Shown piece after piece: positions 16,870-25,830 of a stretch of 55,256 nt of DNA (position 1 is its first letter; every line of letters starts with the position of its first letter). Source of the stretch: Aquibacillus albus (GTDB lineage: Bacteria; Bacillota; Bacilli; Bacillales; Amphibacillaceae); assembly GCF_016908325.1 (NCBI RefSeq), contig NZ_JAFBDR010000028.1, positions 1 to 55,256 of the forward strand. Reading direction: 5' to 3'. Position numbers and translations under genes: made by a program. Below the pieces are notes generated by a model that worked only from the letters and a program-made list of their open reading frames with translations, searched no databases and was not told where the DNA came from.

Positions 16870-16954
16870 TCAAAACACCTCCTGATGTGTTACACTAACA
16901 TTCTATGGAGAGGACGCTCACTTGTTTGGGCACGAATCTAATTTTGGTAAAAAT

Positions 16955-17158
16955 CATCATATTACAGATTTGATTCACTTTATCTATACTTCCGTTCGTG
17001 AACCTCATCATATTACAGATTTGATTCACTTTAAATGCATTTCCGAGCGTGAACTGAATCATATTACGTTTTTGATTCACTTTATCTATATTTCCGTTCG
17101 TGAACTGAATCATATTACAGTTTTGATTCACTTTAACTGCATCTCCACTCGGGAACTG
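16955..17158. repeat. Four tandem copies of a 51-bp repeat
   Basis: Units start at 16,955, 17,006, 17,057 and 17,108, each exactly 51 bp and beginning CATCATATTACAG or AATCATATTAC; a partial fifth follows. Conserved parts are CATATTAC, TTGATTCACTTTA and the CGTGAAC end. The middle alternates between two versions (ATCTATAYTTCCGTTCG and AAMTGCATYTCC). Because 51 is a multiple of 3, both strands stay open, giving repetitive 90-105-residue frames that need not be genes. Confidence 0.9.
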
Positions 17159-17196
17159 AATCAAAAATCAGTAACGGAACACATTTCCATTCATGA

Positions 17197-17230
17197 AAAA
17201 GAGGATGAGCGCATATTTGGCTCATCCTCT
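17197..17230 (-). terminator. Terminator after the lactonase-fold gene
   Basis: AGAGGATGAGC pairs with GCTCATCCTCT around a 9-base loop. On the minus strand it is followed by TTTTTC, about 16 bp after the stop codon. Confidence 0.75.
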
Positions 17231-17245
17231 CCCTGATTCCCTTAA

Positions 17246-18298
17246 TTAAACATTTAAAAACTTAACACAAACCGCCTCAGGGGCAGGAACGTCTTTTTGA
17301 AGAAGCGAGAGTTTTCCGGTAGCTTCATCTCTTTCAAATAAAACTAATGAATTTGATTTTTGGTTAGCAGCAACGACAAACTTTCCTGTTGGATCAAGCG
17401 CAAAGTCTCGAGGCCAATTACCTTCTGTTGAAGCCCACTCTACAAAGGAAAGCTTACCCGTACTTTCATCGACACTAAAAATCGCTATGCTATTATGACC
17501 GCGATTTCCTGCATAAACAAACTTTCCATCTGGAGAAAGATGAATCGCACTTCCATCATTTGTTTCTGTAAAATCTGATGGAATCGTCGGGATAGACTGT
17601 ACTTCTGAAAAGCTTCCATCCTGTTCATTATAATGTAAGACTAAAACCTCAGAACTGAGCTCCGTCATGACATAGGCATACTTTCCATTTGGATGAAAAG
17701 CAATATGTCTAGGACCGCTACCTGGTTTTGTTTCAAATGTATGTACTTTCGTTAATTTCCCATTATCAACCGCATAGGTAATAACATTGTCACTACCCAA
17801 ATCGATGGCTATTATATATTTCTCATCTGGCGTAAAGCCTGAAAAGTGCATATGTGGTTTTTCTTGTCTATCGTGCGGACCATTCCCTTCATGTTCCATA
17901 ACAGAAACCGCAGGATTAAGTGAACCATCTTCATTCGTAAGGTAAGACTCAACTTTCGTCGTATGATAGTTAGCTGTCACTACATTACTATTATCACTGC
18001 TGACACTTACATGACATGGAGGCGACCCTTCAGAAGTTTGACTATTTAGTAACGTTAACTCCCCTGTTTGCTCATTTAACGAAAAGGCAGTTACTCCTCC
18101 TTTTTCACCTTCCTTCGCAACAGCATATAGAAATTGGTTATCCTTGCTCACCGTCAAGTAAGTAGGGTTATTTAATTCTGCTGCTACGTTAATATCTGTT
18201 ATTTCACGTTTTTCTTTATCAAGGGTAAATGTATAAACCCCTTTACTTTCCGCTTTCGTATAGGAACCAACAAAACCGATTACTTTGTTATTAGCCAT
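17246..18298 (-). CDS. pgl: Lactonase family beta-propeller (6-phosphogluconolactonase-like)
   Basis: This 350-aa cytoplasmic protein has no signal peptide. It starts KVIGFVGSYTKAESKGVYTF, and repeated blades follow, such as YLTVSKDNQFLYAVAKEG, HIAFHPNGKYAYVMTE and IHLSPDGKFVYAGNRGHNSI. The length and the NRGHNSIAIF and DPTGKFVVAANQKSNSLVLF phrases match the YkgB/Pgl seven-bladed family (PF10282). Characterised members hydrolyse 6-phosphogluconolactone in the oxidative pentose phosphate pathway. The neighbours give no metabolic clue, so the substrate is by family only. Confidence 0.8.
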   Translation of the reverse strand: MANNKVIGFVGSYTKAESKGVYTFTLDKEKREITDINVAAELNNPTYLTVSKDNQFLYAVAKEGEKGGVTAFSLNEQTGELTLLNSQTSEGSPPCHVSVSSDNSNVVTANYHTTKVESYLTNEDGSLNPAVSVMEHEGNGPHDRQEKPHMHFSGFTPDEKYIIAIDLGSDNVITYAVDNGKLTKVHTFETKPGSGPRHIAFHPNGKYAYVMTELSSEVLVLHYNEQDGSFSEVQSIPTIPSDFTETNDGSAIHLSPDGKFVYAGNRGHNSIAIFSVDESTGKLSFVEWASTEGNWPRDFALDPTGKFVVAANQKSNSLVLFERDEATGKLSLLQKDVPAPEAVCVKFLNV

Positions 18299-18341
18299 GT
18301 ATCAATGCTCCTTCTTATCTATGATTGGTTACATTATATCA

Positions 18342-18380
18342 AAAGATATGGGCCTTATCTATGAACAGGCCCATATCTTT
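18342..18380 (-). terminator. Hairpin between the Gln-rich gene and the lactonase gene
   Basis: AAAGATATGGGCC and GGCCCATATCTTT form a 13-bp stem with a 13-base loop. On the minus strand TTTTGAT follows. It probably ends the 64-aa gene before the lactonase promoter. Confidence 0.65.
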
Positions 18381-18457
18381 CCAAATGGCTTTTCTATTCC
18401 TTCTTATGGAAACAGTAGACCATTAAGGCCTACTGTAAAAGCATTTCTTCAACAAAA

Positions 18458-18652
18458 TTAAAATGGAAGATTTTGTTGTTGTTGGTTTTGCTGTTGTTGT
18501 CCTTGTTGATTCTGGTTACCACCAAATGGAATAAATTGTTGTGCCATATTTCCCATTCCTTTACCTCTTGTCATGCTGTAGTAGGCTGCTGCGCCAATCC
18601 CTACAGATGCTAAGATAGGAAGAACTCGTCCTCTTTGGTTATTCATGCTCAC
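18458..18652 (-). CDS. Small protein with a membrane-like start and Gln/Asn-rich tail, 64 aa
   Basis: An AGGAGGTGAG ribosome binding site precedes ATG 18,652. The product has a short hydrophobic segment (ILASVGIGAAAYYSMT) preceded by RGR, then a Gly/Met segment. It ends in a low-complexity tail made almost entirely of Gln and Asn (NQNQQGQQQQNQQQQNLPF). The layout resembles the small YrzQ-like proteins of spore formers, but I cannot name the family with confidence. It is probably membrane-associated. Confidence 0.6.
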   Translation of the reverse strand: MSMNNQRGRVLPILASVGIGAAAYYSMTRGKGMGNMAQQFIPFGGNQNQQGQQQQNQQQQNLPF

Positions 18653-18777
18653 TCACCTCCTGAAAGGATGGTCAATTTTAATTTTTCCTAAGTGAGCAAA
18701 ATTACTAAAGTAACATATTGGATAGAATAATTATTCCTAAAGGAGCGTAATTGTGACAACACCACAAATGGAAGCTA

Positions 18778-20703
18778 CTATTTCCAGGTAACACTAGTTT
18801 GCAATAATGGTTCGATTGTTTTTCGATAGTGAAGCTGTTGTTCTTCTGTCAGCCACAAATGTACAACTCCATAATCCTGACTGCCTCGAATTAACCTCCC
18901 TACTCCTTGTCTTAATCGCAATAACATATAGGGATTATCCACCTCGTTTATTGGATCCTTTGCGTGTTTTCGCTTTGCTTGAAAAACTGGATCATGCGGC
19001 GGAAATGGTAAAGCAGTGATAAACACTTGAGTTAATGCTTCACCAGGTACATCTAATCCTTCCCAAAGATGATAGGAGCATAAGACAGATTCCTTATCCT
19101 GCTGAAAAGCTTGGATCGTTTCACTAATTTCGCGATCACCTTCGTATAGGATAGAAAAATCCCATTCCCATTGGTTCGCCCAACTTCGAAATTGATTCAT
19201 TTCGTCAACTGTACTAAAGAGAAGAAGAGAAGCACCTTGATTCTCTAATAAAGCTGTTCTTACCTCTTCCCACTTTTGTTCCTCAGTAACTTGGGTATAA
19301 CCAATTACTTTCATTTGATTTTCGTAATCAAACGGGGACTGTACAGTAAATGAATCATATGTTTCAATCCCTAGACTATGGGCCAAATAACGGAAGTCAC
19401 CATTTTGAGATAAAGTTGCTGAAGAAAATATAAAAGGAAGAGATTGTGAAAACACTTCCTCACGCAAAACATCTTCAACTAACCTAGGCATAATGACAAA
19501 AGAAGTCTGTGATTCATCTTGCTCAAGCCAAAAAATACCTTGATCATCTTTTAATAAAATAGATAAACCGTACGTGAAATACTCTAAATATTCTTCAATA
19601 ATTTTGATATGGTACGAATCAATCGTAAACATTTCCGAATCAAAAACTAATTGATCTAACAAATGCTGGACTTTTGTATATAACTGTTTTACCATGTCCA
19701 TCATTTCTGAGGATTTACTTACTTCTTTTCGATTTGATCCTTTTACAGAAACTGCACTGTTGCTCAAATAGGTAAACCAATCGTCTTGAAGGTTGATAAT
19801 ATCTTCAATTAAATAAAGTGATTCCTCTCGAACATCTTGACTCATATAGCTCGTTAGAATCGTTTGTAACGTTTCAGCATGGAATCGGTACGTTAATGCT
19901 TTTTGTGCTGCAAATTCCAACAAATGTCCTTCATCAAACACAACACAGCTTGATTCAGGTAGTAAAGGCATCTGACCTTCTCTTTTTCTAGAGTCTTTTG
20001 TCCAAACATGCTCCATATAAAAATCATGAGAGCAAATAATTAAATCCTCCGCATGACGATAATATTCACGATGCAGCGTTTGAGCGCTTCGGTGCCTCCA
20101 TTCACATGTCGAGCACTGCTGTAATGGGTCCCAAGCAATGGATTCCCATTTTTCATTGGATAGCCACGGATATTCTTTACGATCTCCATAAGCTTCAAAT
20201 GATTTCATCGATTTCCCTTGATCAAACACAAAGGCAGGAATATCATCATATACTCTTGCAATATCTTCATCATTTGTTTTATCCATTAAAGGATCTAACT
20301 TTTTCAGGCACACATACTGTTCACGTGCTTTTGCCAGCCTTACATCGATAGAAAGTCCAAGTGCTTGTTCAAGTTTTTCTATATCTCCACTCTTTTTGAC
20401 TAGCTGCTCGATTAAGGTTTCGTCTGCACAGGAAATGATTGCTGGTTTTCTTTTATTTCTCGCATAGCAAATCGCGTACAATAAATAGACAAACGTTTTT
20501 CCTGTTCCAACTCCCGCTTCCGCAAAAATCGTGGATTTGTTTTTAAATGCTTTTTCTATTTGGTAAGCCATATAAATTTGTTCGTCCCTAAGCTCATATC
20601 CTTTTTCAGGTAATATGTCATAGAAAACATCCCCGATATAATCCCCTAATCGATCAAAGAAATTTTTTGTTCTCGAGACTGTAAATGGAAGTGATTTAGT
20701 CAT
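18778..20703 (-). CDS. DinG/XPD-type ATP-dependent helicase (YpvA-like)
   Basis: I start at ATG 20,703 (MTKSLPFTVSRTKNFFDRLG), preceded by AAAGGAG. This gives 641 aa, close to what I recall for B. subtilis YpvA. Walker A is EAGVGTGKTFVYLL near residue 65, and the DEGH box (CVVFDEGHLLE) lies near 270. Four cysteines between them (YVCLKK, CSTCEWRHRS, LIICSHDF) match the iron-sulphur cluster of the XPD family. C-terminal motifs are SSATLSQNG, HLWEGLDVPGEAL and LRQGVGRLIRG. It should unwind DNA from a 5' single strand in repair or structure resolution. It stands alone, with the nitrate reductase terminator upstream. Confidence 0.88.
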   Translation of the reverse strand: MTKSLPFTVSRTKNFFDRLGDYIGDVFYDILPEKGYELRDEQIYMAYQIEKAFKNKSTIFAEAGVGTGKTFVYLLYAICYARNKRKPAIISCADETLIEQLVKKSGDIEKLEQALGLSIDVRLAKAREQYVCLKKLDPLMDKTNDEDIARVYDDIPAFVFDQGKSMKSFEAYGDRKEYPWLSNEKWESIAWDPLQQCSTCEWRHRSAQTLHREYYRHAEDLIICSHDFYMEHVWTKDSRKREGQMPLLPESSCVVFDEGHLLEFAAQKALTYRFHAETLQTILTSYMSQDVREESLYLIEDIINLQDDWFTYLSNSAVSVKGSNRKEVSKSSEMMDMVKQLYTKVQHLLDQLVFDSEMFTIDSYHIKIIEEYLEYFTYGLSILLKDDQGIFWLEQDESQTSFVIMPRLVEDVLREEVFSQSLPFIFSSATLSQNGDFRYLAHSLGIETYDSFTVQSPFDYENQMKVIGYTQVTEEQKWEEVRTALLENQGASLLLFSTVDEMNQFRSWANQWEWDFSILYEGDREISETIQAFQQDKESVLCSYHLWEGLDVPGEALTQVFITALPFPPHDPVFQAKRKHAKDPINEVDNPYMLLRLRQGVGRLIRGSQDYGVVHLWLTEEQQLHYRKTIEPLLQTSVTWK

Positions 20704-20915
20704 ATTAATTGTTTTCTCCTTTTTAAAACGTACTAACCTTAGATTATGCAGTATTTTTAATGATAACAGAAAAACAGTTGATTTGGTGAATAAATCCAAT
20801 TTTTCATTGTGACGATTTTGGGATAAGTCTTTTAGGAAACTTGGTTTGTTTCATGTCCCTTCGTTTTGCTTTTAGCAGCGGAGCCTGTTTCTTAATAAAG
20901 TATTAGCACCAATAA

Positions 20916-20956
20916 AAAAAGATGTCCCCATAAAAGTCTTAAAAGGGACATCTTTT
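20916..20956 (-). terminator. Terminator after nasC
   Basis: AAAAAGATGTCCC pairs with GGGACATCTTTT around a 16-base loop, and the minus strand continues into TTTTTTTATT. It lies about 25 bp after the nasC stop. Confidence 0.8.
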
Positions 20957-20981
20957 ATTTTCTTTATACTCAGTTACTACT

Positions 20982-23114
20982 TTAAATCGGATTAATCCTG
21001 ACTGCACTCACCTTAAAGCCCGGCATTCGGCAGTATGGATCTAATTGATTTGCTACTAATCGATTCACATTTTGTGAGTCTGTCCAGTGAAACGGAACAA
21101 ATACAGTGTCCTTCCGGATAGTTTCGGATAGCTTACTCCGAACGATAATATGTCCATATTTGGACTCTATTTTTACAAGTACATCTTCCTTTAACCCGTA
21201 ATCATTTGCCGTTTGTGGATGAACTTCCATAAATGCCTCAACATTTCTAGCTGCCAAGGAAGGACTTTTCCTTGTCTGCTCTCCTGTTAAATAGTGAGAC
21301 ATGACCCGACCCGTCGTTAAAAAGAGTGGGTAATCGCGATCAGGTTTAGGCTTTGGTTCTTCAGAATGATTAGGGAACAAAGCCATTTTCGCTTTTCCAT
21401 CTTCATGAGCAAAATGATCCGTAAACAATCGGTCTGTTCCTGGCTCATTTAATGTTGGGCAAGGCCACAATATGCCTTGTTCTTTGCGTAATCGTTCATA
21501 CGTTATCCCATAATAATCTGCAATTCCGCCTCGGCTCGCGATTCGAAGCTCCTCAAATATTTCTTCTGCCGATTGGTAGTTAAAAAACTTATTTTTTCCT
21601 AAAGCACTTGCAATTTCACATAGTATTTGCCAATCGTGCTTTACTTGACCAGGAAGAGGAAAGCTTGCTTCTCGTAGTGTTACTCGCCCTTCTACGTTAG
21701 TCATGGTGCCTTCATCCTCCAAATAGGAGGAAGCTGGTAATATTACATCTGCATACTTAGCCGTGTCTGACATAAACAAATCGACAACAACTAGAAACTT
21801 TAATTGCTTTAAGGCATTCTTGACAAAGTTTGCGTTCGGATTTGAAACGGTAGGGTTTGAACACATCACAAACATTCCAGTTATTTCACCGTGATTAACC
21901 TTTTCAAACATCTCATAGGCCGATACGCCTTTTCGTGGTAAGTCTTTTTCATTGATGCCCCAAACATCAGCAATATATTGTCGGTGCTCTGGATTTTCGA
22001 TGGAGCGATAACCCGGAAGCTGATCAGCTTTTTGTCCATGCTCTCTAGCACCTTGTCCATTTCCCTGACCTGTGACCGCACCATACCCAGAATTCGGTTT
22101 ACCGATTTTACCTGTTGCTAATAAAATATTTAAAAAGCACCGAACAGCAGCAGTTCCGTCGATTTGTTGTTCAATTCCTCTTGCTGTAAAAATCATCCCT
22201 GATTCCTCTTGACCAAATACCGTTGCTGCTTGCATTAACTGCTCGAACGGTACACCTGTAATTTCCGAAGTATCCTCCAAATCAATGGAAGAAACATAGT
22301 TCATTACTTCTTCAAAACCAGTCGTTCGAGCTTCAATAAAGTCTTGATCAATTAAGTTCTTTTCAATCATCACCTTAAGCAGACCATTTGCTAATGCTAC
22401 ATCTGTACCAGGTTTATTTTTCAAGTGTAAATCAGCAATCTTTGTCGTTGCTGTTTCACGAGGGTCGATAGCGATAATATAACAACCATTTTCTTTCGCT
22501 CGTTCAAAATACGGCATAATCGTTGGCTGACATTCTGCAATATTCGTTCCGGCTAGAATGATACAACGCGTATGTGGAATTTCTTGTATTGTATTTGTAA
22601 AGCCTCGATCCATGCCAAACGTTTGATTTGCTCCGGTAGCTGCTGCCCCCATGCATAGTCGCCCGTTATAATCAATATGCTTTGTTCTCAAAGCTACACG
22701 AGCAAATTTTCCTAATAAATATGCTTCTTCATTTGTGATCGAAGCACTTCCATATACCGATAACGCATCATGCCCATCTGTTTGTTGAATTTCTAAAAAA
22801 TTCTCTTTTATCTTTTCAAGAGCTCTGTCCCATGATACAGCTACAAATTCTCCGTCAATCTTCATTAACGGTTGTTTAATACGGTCACGATGTAATGCAT
22901 GTTGATGTGCATTCATTCCTTTTATGCAAAGGCGACCTTCTGATGTTGGATTATCTTTTCCAACTGTTTTATACATTTTTCTTGTAACATTTGTTTGTTC
23001 AATTAATTGCATTTTGCACTGCATACTGCAATAAGGACATTGACTATCGTATATTTTTTCGGATTGTACTTCCTGTTGTTTCGTTCGAAAGTATTTCAGC
23101 ATCAAATCCGTCAA
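20982..23114 (-). CDS. nasC: Assimilatory nitrate reductase catalytic subunit
   Basis: This 710-aa molybdopterin oxidoreductase has the N-terminal four-cysteine [4Fe-4S] site CPYCSMQC...GRLCIKGMN (about residues 25-65). It continues with VYGSASITNEEAYLLGKFAR, ILAGTNIAECQPTIMPYFER, AVTGQGNGQGAREHGQKADQ and the C-terminal pterin-binding domain with FLTTGRVMSHYLTGEQTR. The length equals that of Bacillus NasC. It reduces nitrate to nitrite in the cytoplasm using electrons from NasB. No TAT signal is present, fitting an assimilatory enzyme. It follows nasB by about 170 bp that contain a repeat element. No in-frame TGA is seen, so it is a Cys/Ser-type enzyme and not a selenoprotein. Confidence 0.9.
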   Translation of the reverse strand: MTDLMLKYFRTKQQEVQSEKIYDSQCPYCSMQCKMQLIEQTNVTRKMYKTVGKDNPTSEGRLCIKGMNAHQHALHRDRIKQPLMKIDGEFVAVSWDRALEKIKENFLEIQQTDGHDALSVYGSASITNEEAYLLGKFARVALRTKHIDYNGRLCMGAAATGANQTFGMDRGFTNTIQEIPHTRCIILAGTNIAECQPTIMPYFERAKENGCYIIAIDPRETATTKIADLHLKNKPGTDVALANGLLKVMIEKNLIDQDFIEARTTGFEEVMNYVSSIDLEDTSEITGVPFEQLMQAATVFGQEESGMIFTARGIEQQIDGTAAVRCFLNILLATGKIGKPNSGYGAVTGQGNGQGAREHGQKADQLPGYRSIENPEHRQYIADVWGINEKDLPRKGVSAYEMFEKVNHGEITGMFVMCSNPTVSNPNANFVKNALKQLKFLVVVDLFMSDTAKYADVILPASSYLEDEGTMTNVEGRVTLREASFPLPGQVKHDWQILCEIASALGKNKFFNYQSAEEIFEELRIASRGGIADYYGITYERLRKEQGILWPCPTLNEPGTDRLFTDHFAHEDGKAKMALFPNHSEEPKPKPDRDYPLFLTTGRVMSHYLTGEQTRKSPSLAARNVEAFMEVHPQTANDYGLKEDVLVKIESKYGHIIVRSKLSETIRKDTVFVPFHWTDSQNVNRLVANQLDPYCRMPGFKVSAVRINPI

Positions 23115-23161
23115 GTGAACTCCCCCTTTTTTGCCTGGTTGATTAGTTCTTCACTAATATT

Positions 23162-23313
23162 GCGTGTTCAAAAAGTTGGTAAATTAGAAGCAAGCAGGTC
23201 GAGGCGGCGAAGCTTCTGAGGACCGGAGTGTAGGCTTTCCCTACATGAGGACCAGAAGAACGAGCCAACGAAGAGATGCGCCGCTTATCATTTGACGACT
23301 TTTTGAACAACCT
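23162..23313. repeat. GTTCAAAAAGT-bounded intergenic repeat, full copy
   Basis: The element begins GCGTGTTCAAAAAGTT at 23,162 and ends GACTTTTTGAACAACCT at 23,313, so its ends are imperfect inverted repeats. The inside is GC-rich compared with the surroundings (AGGTCGAGGCGGCGAAGC, GAACGAGCCAACGAAGAGAT). The right end overlaps the last codons and stop of nasB. A minimal copy is at 36,912 and a diverged one at 51,011. Confidence 0.65.
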
Positions 23314-25657
23314 CTAATAAATTCTTTCGTTGCATTAAATCCTTTTGTAAGCTATCTACTAAATAATGGAGATACTCTTCATTAAATAGGACTTCTCTTA
23401 TATGAACTAATGTCACTTTATCAATCCATTGCCATGTTCGCTCTAAAAAGTTTGCTGACTCTCGATAATATTGAATAAATCCTAGTACAAACCGTATTGC
23501 TTCCTCTTTCGTCTCTGCTACACATAAAAGCTGACCAGACCTTGCATTTCTTCCACTACTGCCACCAACATAAATCTCCCATCCTCTGTTGATTTTAATC
23601 ATTCCAATATCTTTCGTTGTTGAACCAGCTCCATTATGCATACAAGCAGAGATACCCATCCGAATTCGATACGGAGCCTTCATAAATTCCGTTCTTTTTT
23701 CTAATGATTCAGCCATTTCAACTGCTGGTTGTTTATCGCATTCACACAAATGATCATTATTCGTTGTTTTCACACTATGAACACTATTTGCAGAAACAGA
23801 GTGTAGCTGCATATTTAAATCAGCCCATACCGGTGAAAGTTGCTCCTTCTTCAGTCCCTGTAAGTGAATTCGTTGATCACTAGTAATAGCAAGGTGAGAA
23901 AGATCGTATTTGTCTGCAACGTCCGCAATTTTCCGTAAGTCACGCGGTTTTACGATTCCGCCATACAGCTGCGGCACAATCGAATAGGTTCCATCCTTAC
24001 GAAATAAAGCATTCATCTTCTCATTTAAATATAAAGTTTGCTGACTTTGATCATATTCCGGATAAATCATTCCCAAATAATATTCTAGTGCTGGCCTACA
24101 GGTTGAACAGCCCTGGTCATTTTTCCATCCAAGAGTGTCCATAATTTCCGGAAGGCTTGTCAATTTCTGCATTTGAATTTCTGCTACAATCGCATCCTCT
24201 GTTAGCGTTGTGCAGCTACAAAAAGTTGTTTGTTTGGTCGATTCATTGAAATAGTCACTATAGATATATTCTAAAAGCTCACCTACAACTGGTTTACAAC
24301 CTCCACATGAACTAGATGCCTTCGTACAGGATTGGACCTCCTTAACCGTTTTAAGGTCGTGTTCCAATACATTGTCAATAATGACTCCCTTAGATACATT
24401 GTTACACGTACAAACAAACTCGTTTCTTGGCAAGGTAGCAGCATAAGACTCCCTTGGATCAATTGGCTTTAATAGATCTGATTTTTCTTTATCTGGAATA
24501 AATTTCCGCTTTACAATTAATTCAAGCAGTTGTGGTCCCTGTTTTGTATCGCCATATAAAACCGCACCAACTGCTTTATTATCCTTAAAAAATATTTTTT
24601 TGTAAGTGGATGTTATTTCATCATGCATATGAATCGTCTTTGTATTGTCATCTGCCTCAAACTGACCAACAGAAAAGACATCAACGCCAGATATTTTCAA
24701 TTGTGTAGAAAGAACGGACCCTTCATATCCGCTTGTATTTGTCTTGCATAAATGATTTGCCAGGACAGCACCCTGCTCATACAGAGGCTTAACTAATCCA
24801 TAAACAACTCCCTTATGCTCTGCACACTCTCCGATAGCATAAATATCTGGAACGTTTGTCTCTAAAAAATCGTTAACGACAATTCCACGATTTGTCTCAA
24901 TTTCAGCCGTGTTTGCTAGTTCCGTATTTGGCTTTACTCCAACAGCCATTACAATGAGATCAGCTTCAGCAAATGTTCCATCTTCAAACCTTATTCCTTC
25001 TACCCGTTTATCACCAATAATCTCTTTCGATACCTTTTCTAATAGAAAATTCATTCCTTGTCTTTCTAATTCGTTTTGCAGCATTTTTGCAGCTGTTTGA
25101 TCTAGCTGTTTATTCATTAATAAATCAGTCAAGTGAACAACGTCCACACGCATTCCAAGATTCAGTAGTCCTCTAGCTGCCTCTAATCCTAAGAGTCCAC
25201 CGCCAATCACGATTGCTTTTTTATGATGCTTGGCAGCGTCTATCATTTTTTGGCAGTCTTCAATCGTTCGGAAAGAAATAACGCCTTCCTTATCAACACC
25301 TGGTAAAGGAAGCATAATCGGATTTGACCCTGTCGCCAAAATCAATTTATCGTAAGTAACCTCTGTTCCTTTGTTTGTTTTCACCTTTTTATTTTGTTTG
25401 TCAATATCTATTACCGTTTCCCCTGTATAAAGTTGAATATGGTTTTCTTCATACCAATTTCTATCATTAATCGTTATATCTTCAAGGGAAGTATCTCCTT
25501 GAAGAACAGAAGATAACTTTATTCGACTATAATTAACATGCGGTTCACTGCCGAAAATGGTTATATCATACAGTGTCGAATTGTTTTTAAGGATATTCTC
25601 TATACACCTTAATCCCGCCATCCCATTTCCTACTAATACAAGTTTTTGTTTACGCAT
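23288..25657 (-). CDS. nasB: Nitrate reductase electron-transfer subunit NasB (NirB-like, siroheme site lost)
   Basis: The 789-aa protein starts at ATG 25,657 behind GGGGGG. It has an FAD/NAD-binding disulphide-reductase part (KLVLVGNGMAGLRCIENIL, VIGGGLLGLEAARGLLNLGM). Two BFD-type [2Fe-2S] domains follow (CTCNNVSKG...CGGCKP near 425-460; CSCTTL...GCSTCRP near 490-525). The last third is a nitrite/sulphite-reductase half. There the motif TCVGENFC of NirB reads TTNNDHLC, and ACPRNCAEGG reads ACMHNGAGST, so two of four cluster ligands are gone. It should pass electrons from NADH to NasC. The last residues and stop lie inside a repeat element. A TnrA-type box lies 80 bp upstream of the start. 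Confidence 0.88.
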   Translation of the reverse strand: MRKQKLVLVGNGMAGLRCIENILKNNSTLYDITIFGSEPHVNYSRIKLSSVLQGDTSLEDITINDRNWYEENHIQLYTGETVIDIDKQNKKVKTNKGTEVTYDKLILATGSNPIMLPLPGVDKEGVISFRTIEDCQKMIDAAKHHKKAIVIGGGLLGLEAARGLLNLGMRVDVVHLTDLLMNKQLDQTAAKMLQNELERQGMNFLLEKVSKEIIGDKRVEGIRFEDGTFAEADLIVMAVGVKPNTELANTAEIETNRGIVVNDFLETNVPDIYAIGECAEHKGVVYGLVKPLYEQGAVLANHLCKTNTSGYEGSVLSTQLKISGVDVFSVGQFEADDNTKTIHMHDEITSTYKKIFFKDNKAVGAVLYGDTKQGPQLLELIVKRKFIPDKEKSDLLKPIDPRESYAATLPRNEFVCTCNNVSKGVIIDNVLEHDLKTVKEVQSCTKASSSCGGCKPVVGELLEYIYSDYFNESTKQTTFCSCTTLTEDAIVAEIQMQKLTSLPEIMDTLGWKNDQGCSTCRPALEYYLGMIYPEYDQSQQTLYLNEKMNALFRKDGTYSIVPQLYGGIVKPRDLRKIADVADKYDLSHLAITSDQRIHLQGLKKEQLSPVWADLNMQLHSVSANSVHSVKTTNNDHLCECDKQPAVEMAESLEKRTEFMKAPYRIRMGISACMHNGAGSTTKDIGMIKINRGWEIYVGGSSGRNARSGQLLCVAETKEEAIRFVLGFIQYYRESANFLERTWQWIDKVTLVHIREVLFNEEYLHYLVDSLQKDLMQRKNLLEVVQKVVK

Positions 25658-25736
25658 GTTTGAAAACCCCCCGTGGCTTTAACTAAAGCATTCAAATATA
25701 AGGTTATCATGTAACTAACGGAAGTGTCATAGGGTA

Positions 25737-25753
25737 TGTAAGGAAATATGACA
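25737..25753. promoter_or_regulatory. TnrA/GlnR-type box upstream of nasB
   Basis: TGTAAGGAAATATGACA matches the TGTNAN7TNACA nitrogen-control consensus, and its AT core fits well. It lies 80 bp upstream of the nasB start, the expected place for TnrA activation under nitrogen limitation. Confidence 0.7.
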
Positions 25754-25784
25754 TTATTTTTATGAAAATTCAGAAAGAAGAACA

Positions 25785-25821
25785 AAAAGCCGTCTTTGTA
25801 TATACGACAAAGACGGCTTTT
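25785..25821 (-). terminator. Bidirectional-looking terminator after the sigma factor gene
   Basis: AAAAGCCGTCTTTG and CAAAGACGGCTTTT form a 14-bp perfect stem with a 9-base loop and T runs on both strands. It ends the minus-strand operon that finishes at 25,831. Confidence 0.85.
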
Positions 25822-25830
25822 AAGTACCAA

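Noticed and set aside
16955-17158. Possible CRISPR array
   Set aside because: Units are directly adjacent with no unique spacers, the variable part alternates between two versions, and no cas genes are near.
16895-17236. Two overlapping repetitive reading frames of about 90 and 104 codons on opposite strands
   Set aside because: They exist because a 51-bp repeat keeps every frame in phase. Neither has a convincing ribosome binding site and both peptides are purely repetitive.
20982-23114. NasC as a possible selenoprotein like formate dehydrogenase
   Set aside because: The gene has no in-frame TGA and all features match the assimilatory nitrate reductase NasC, which does not use Sec.
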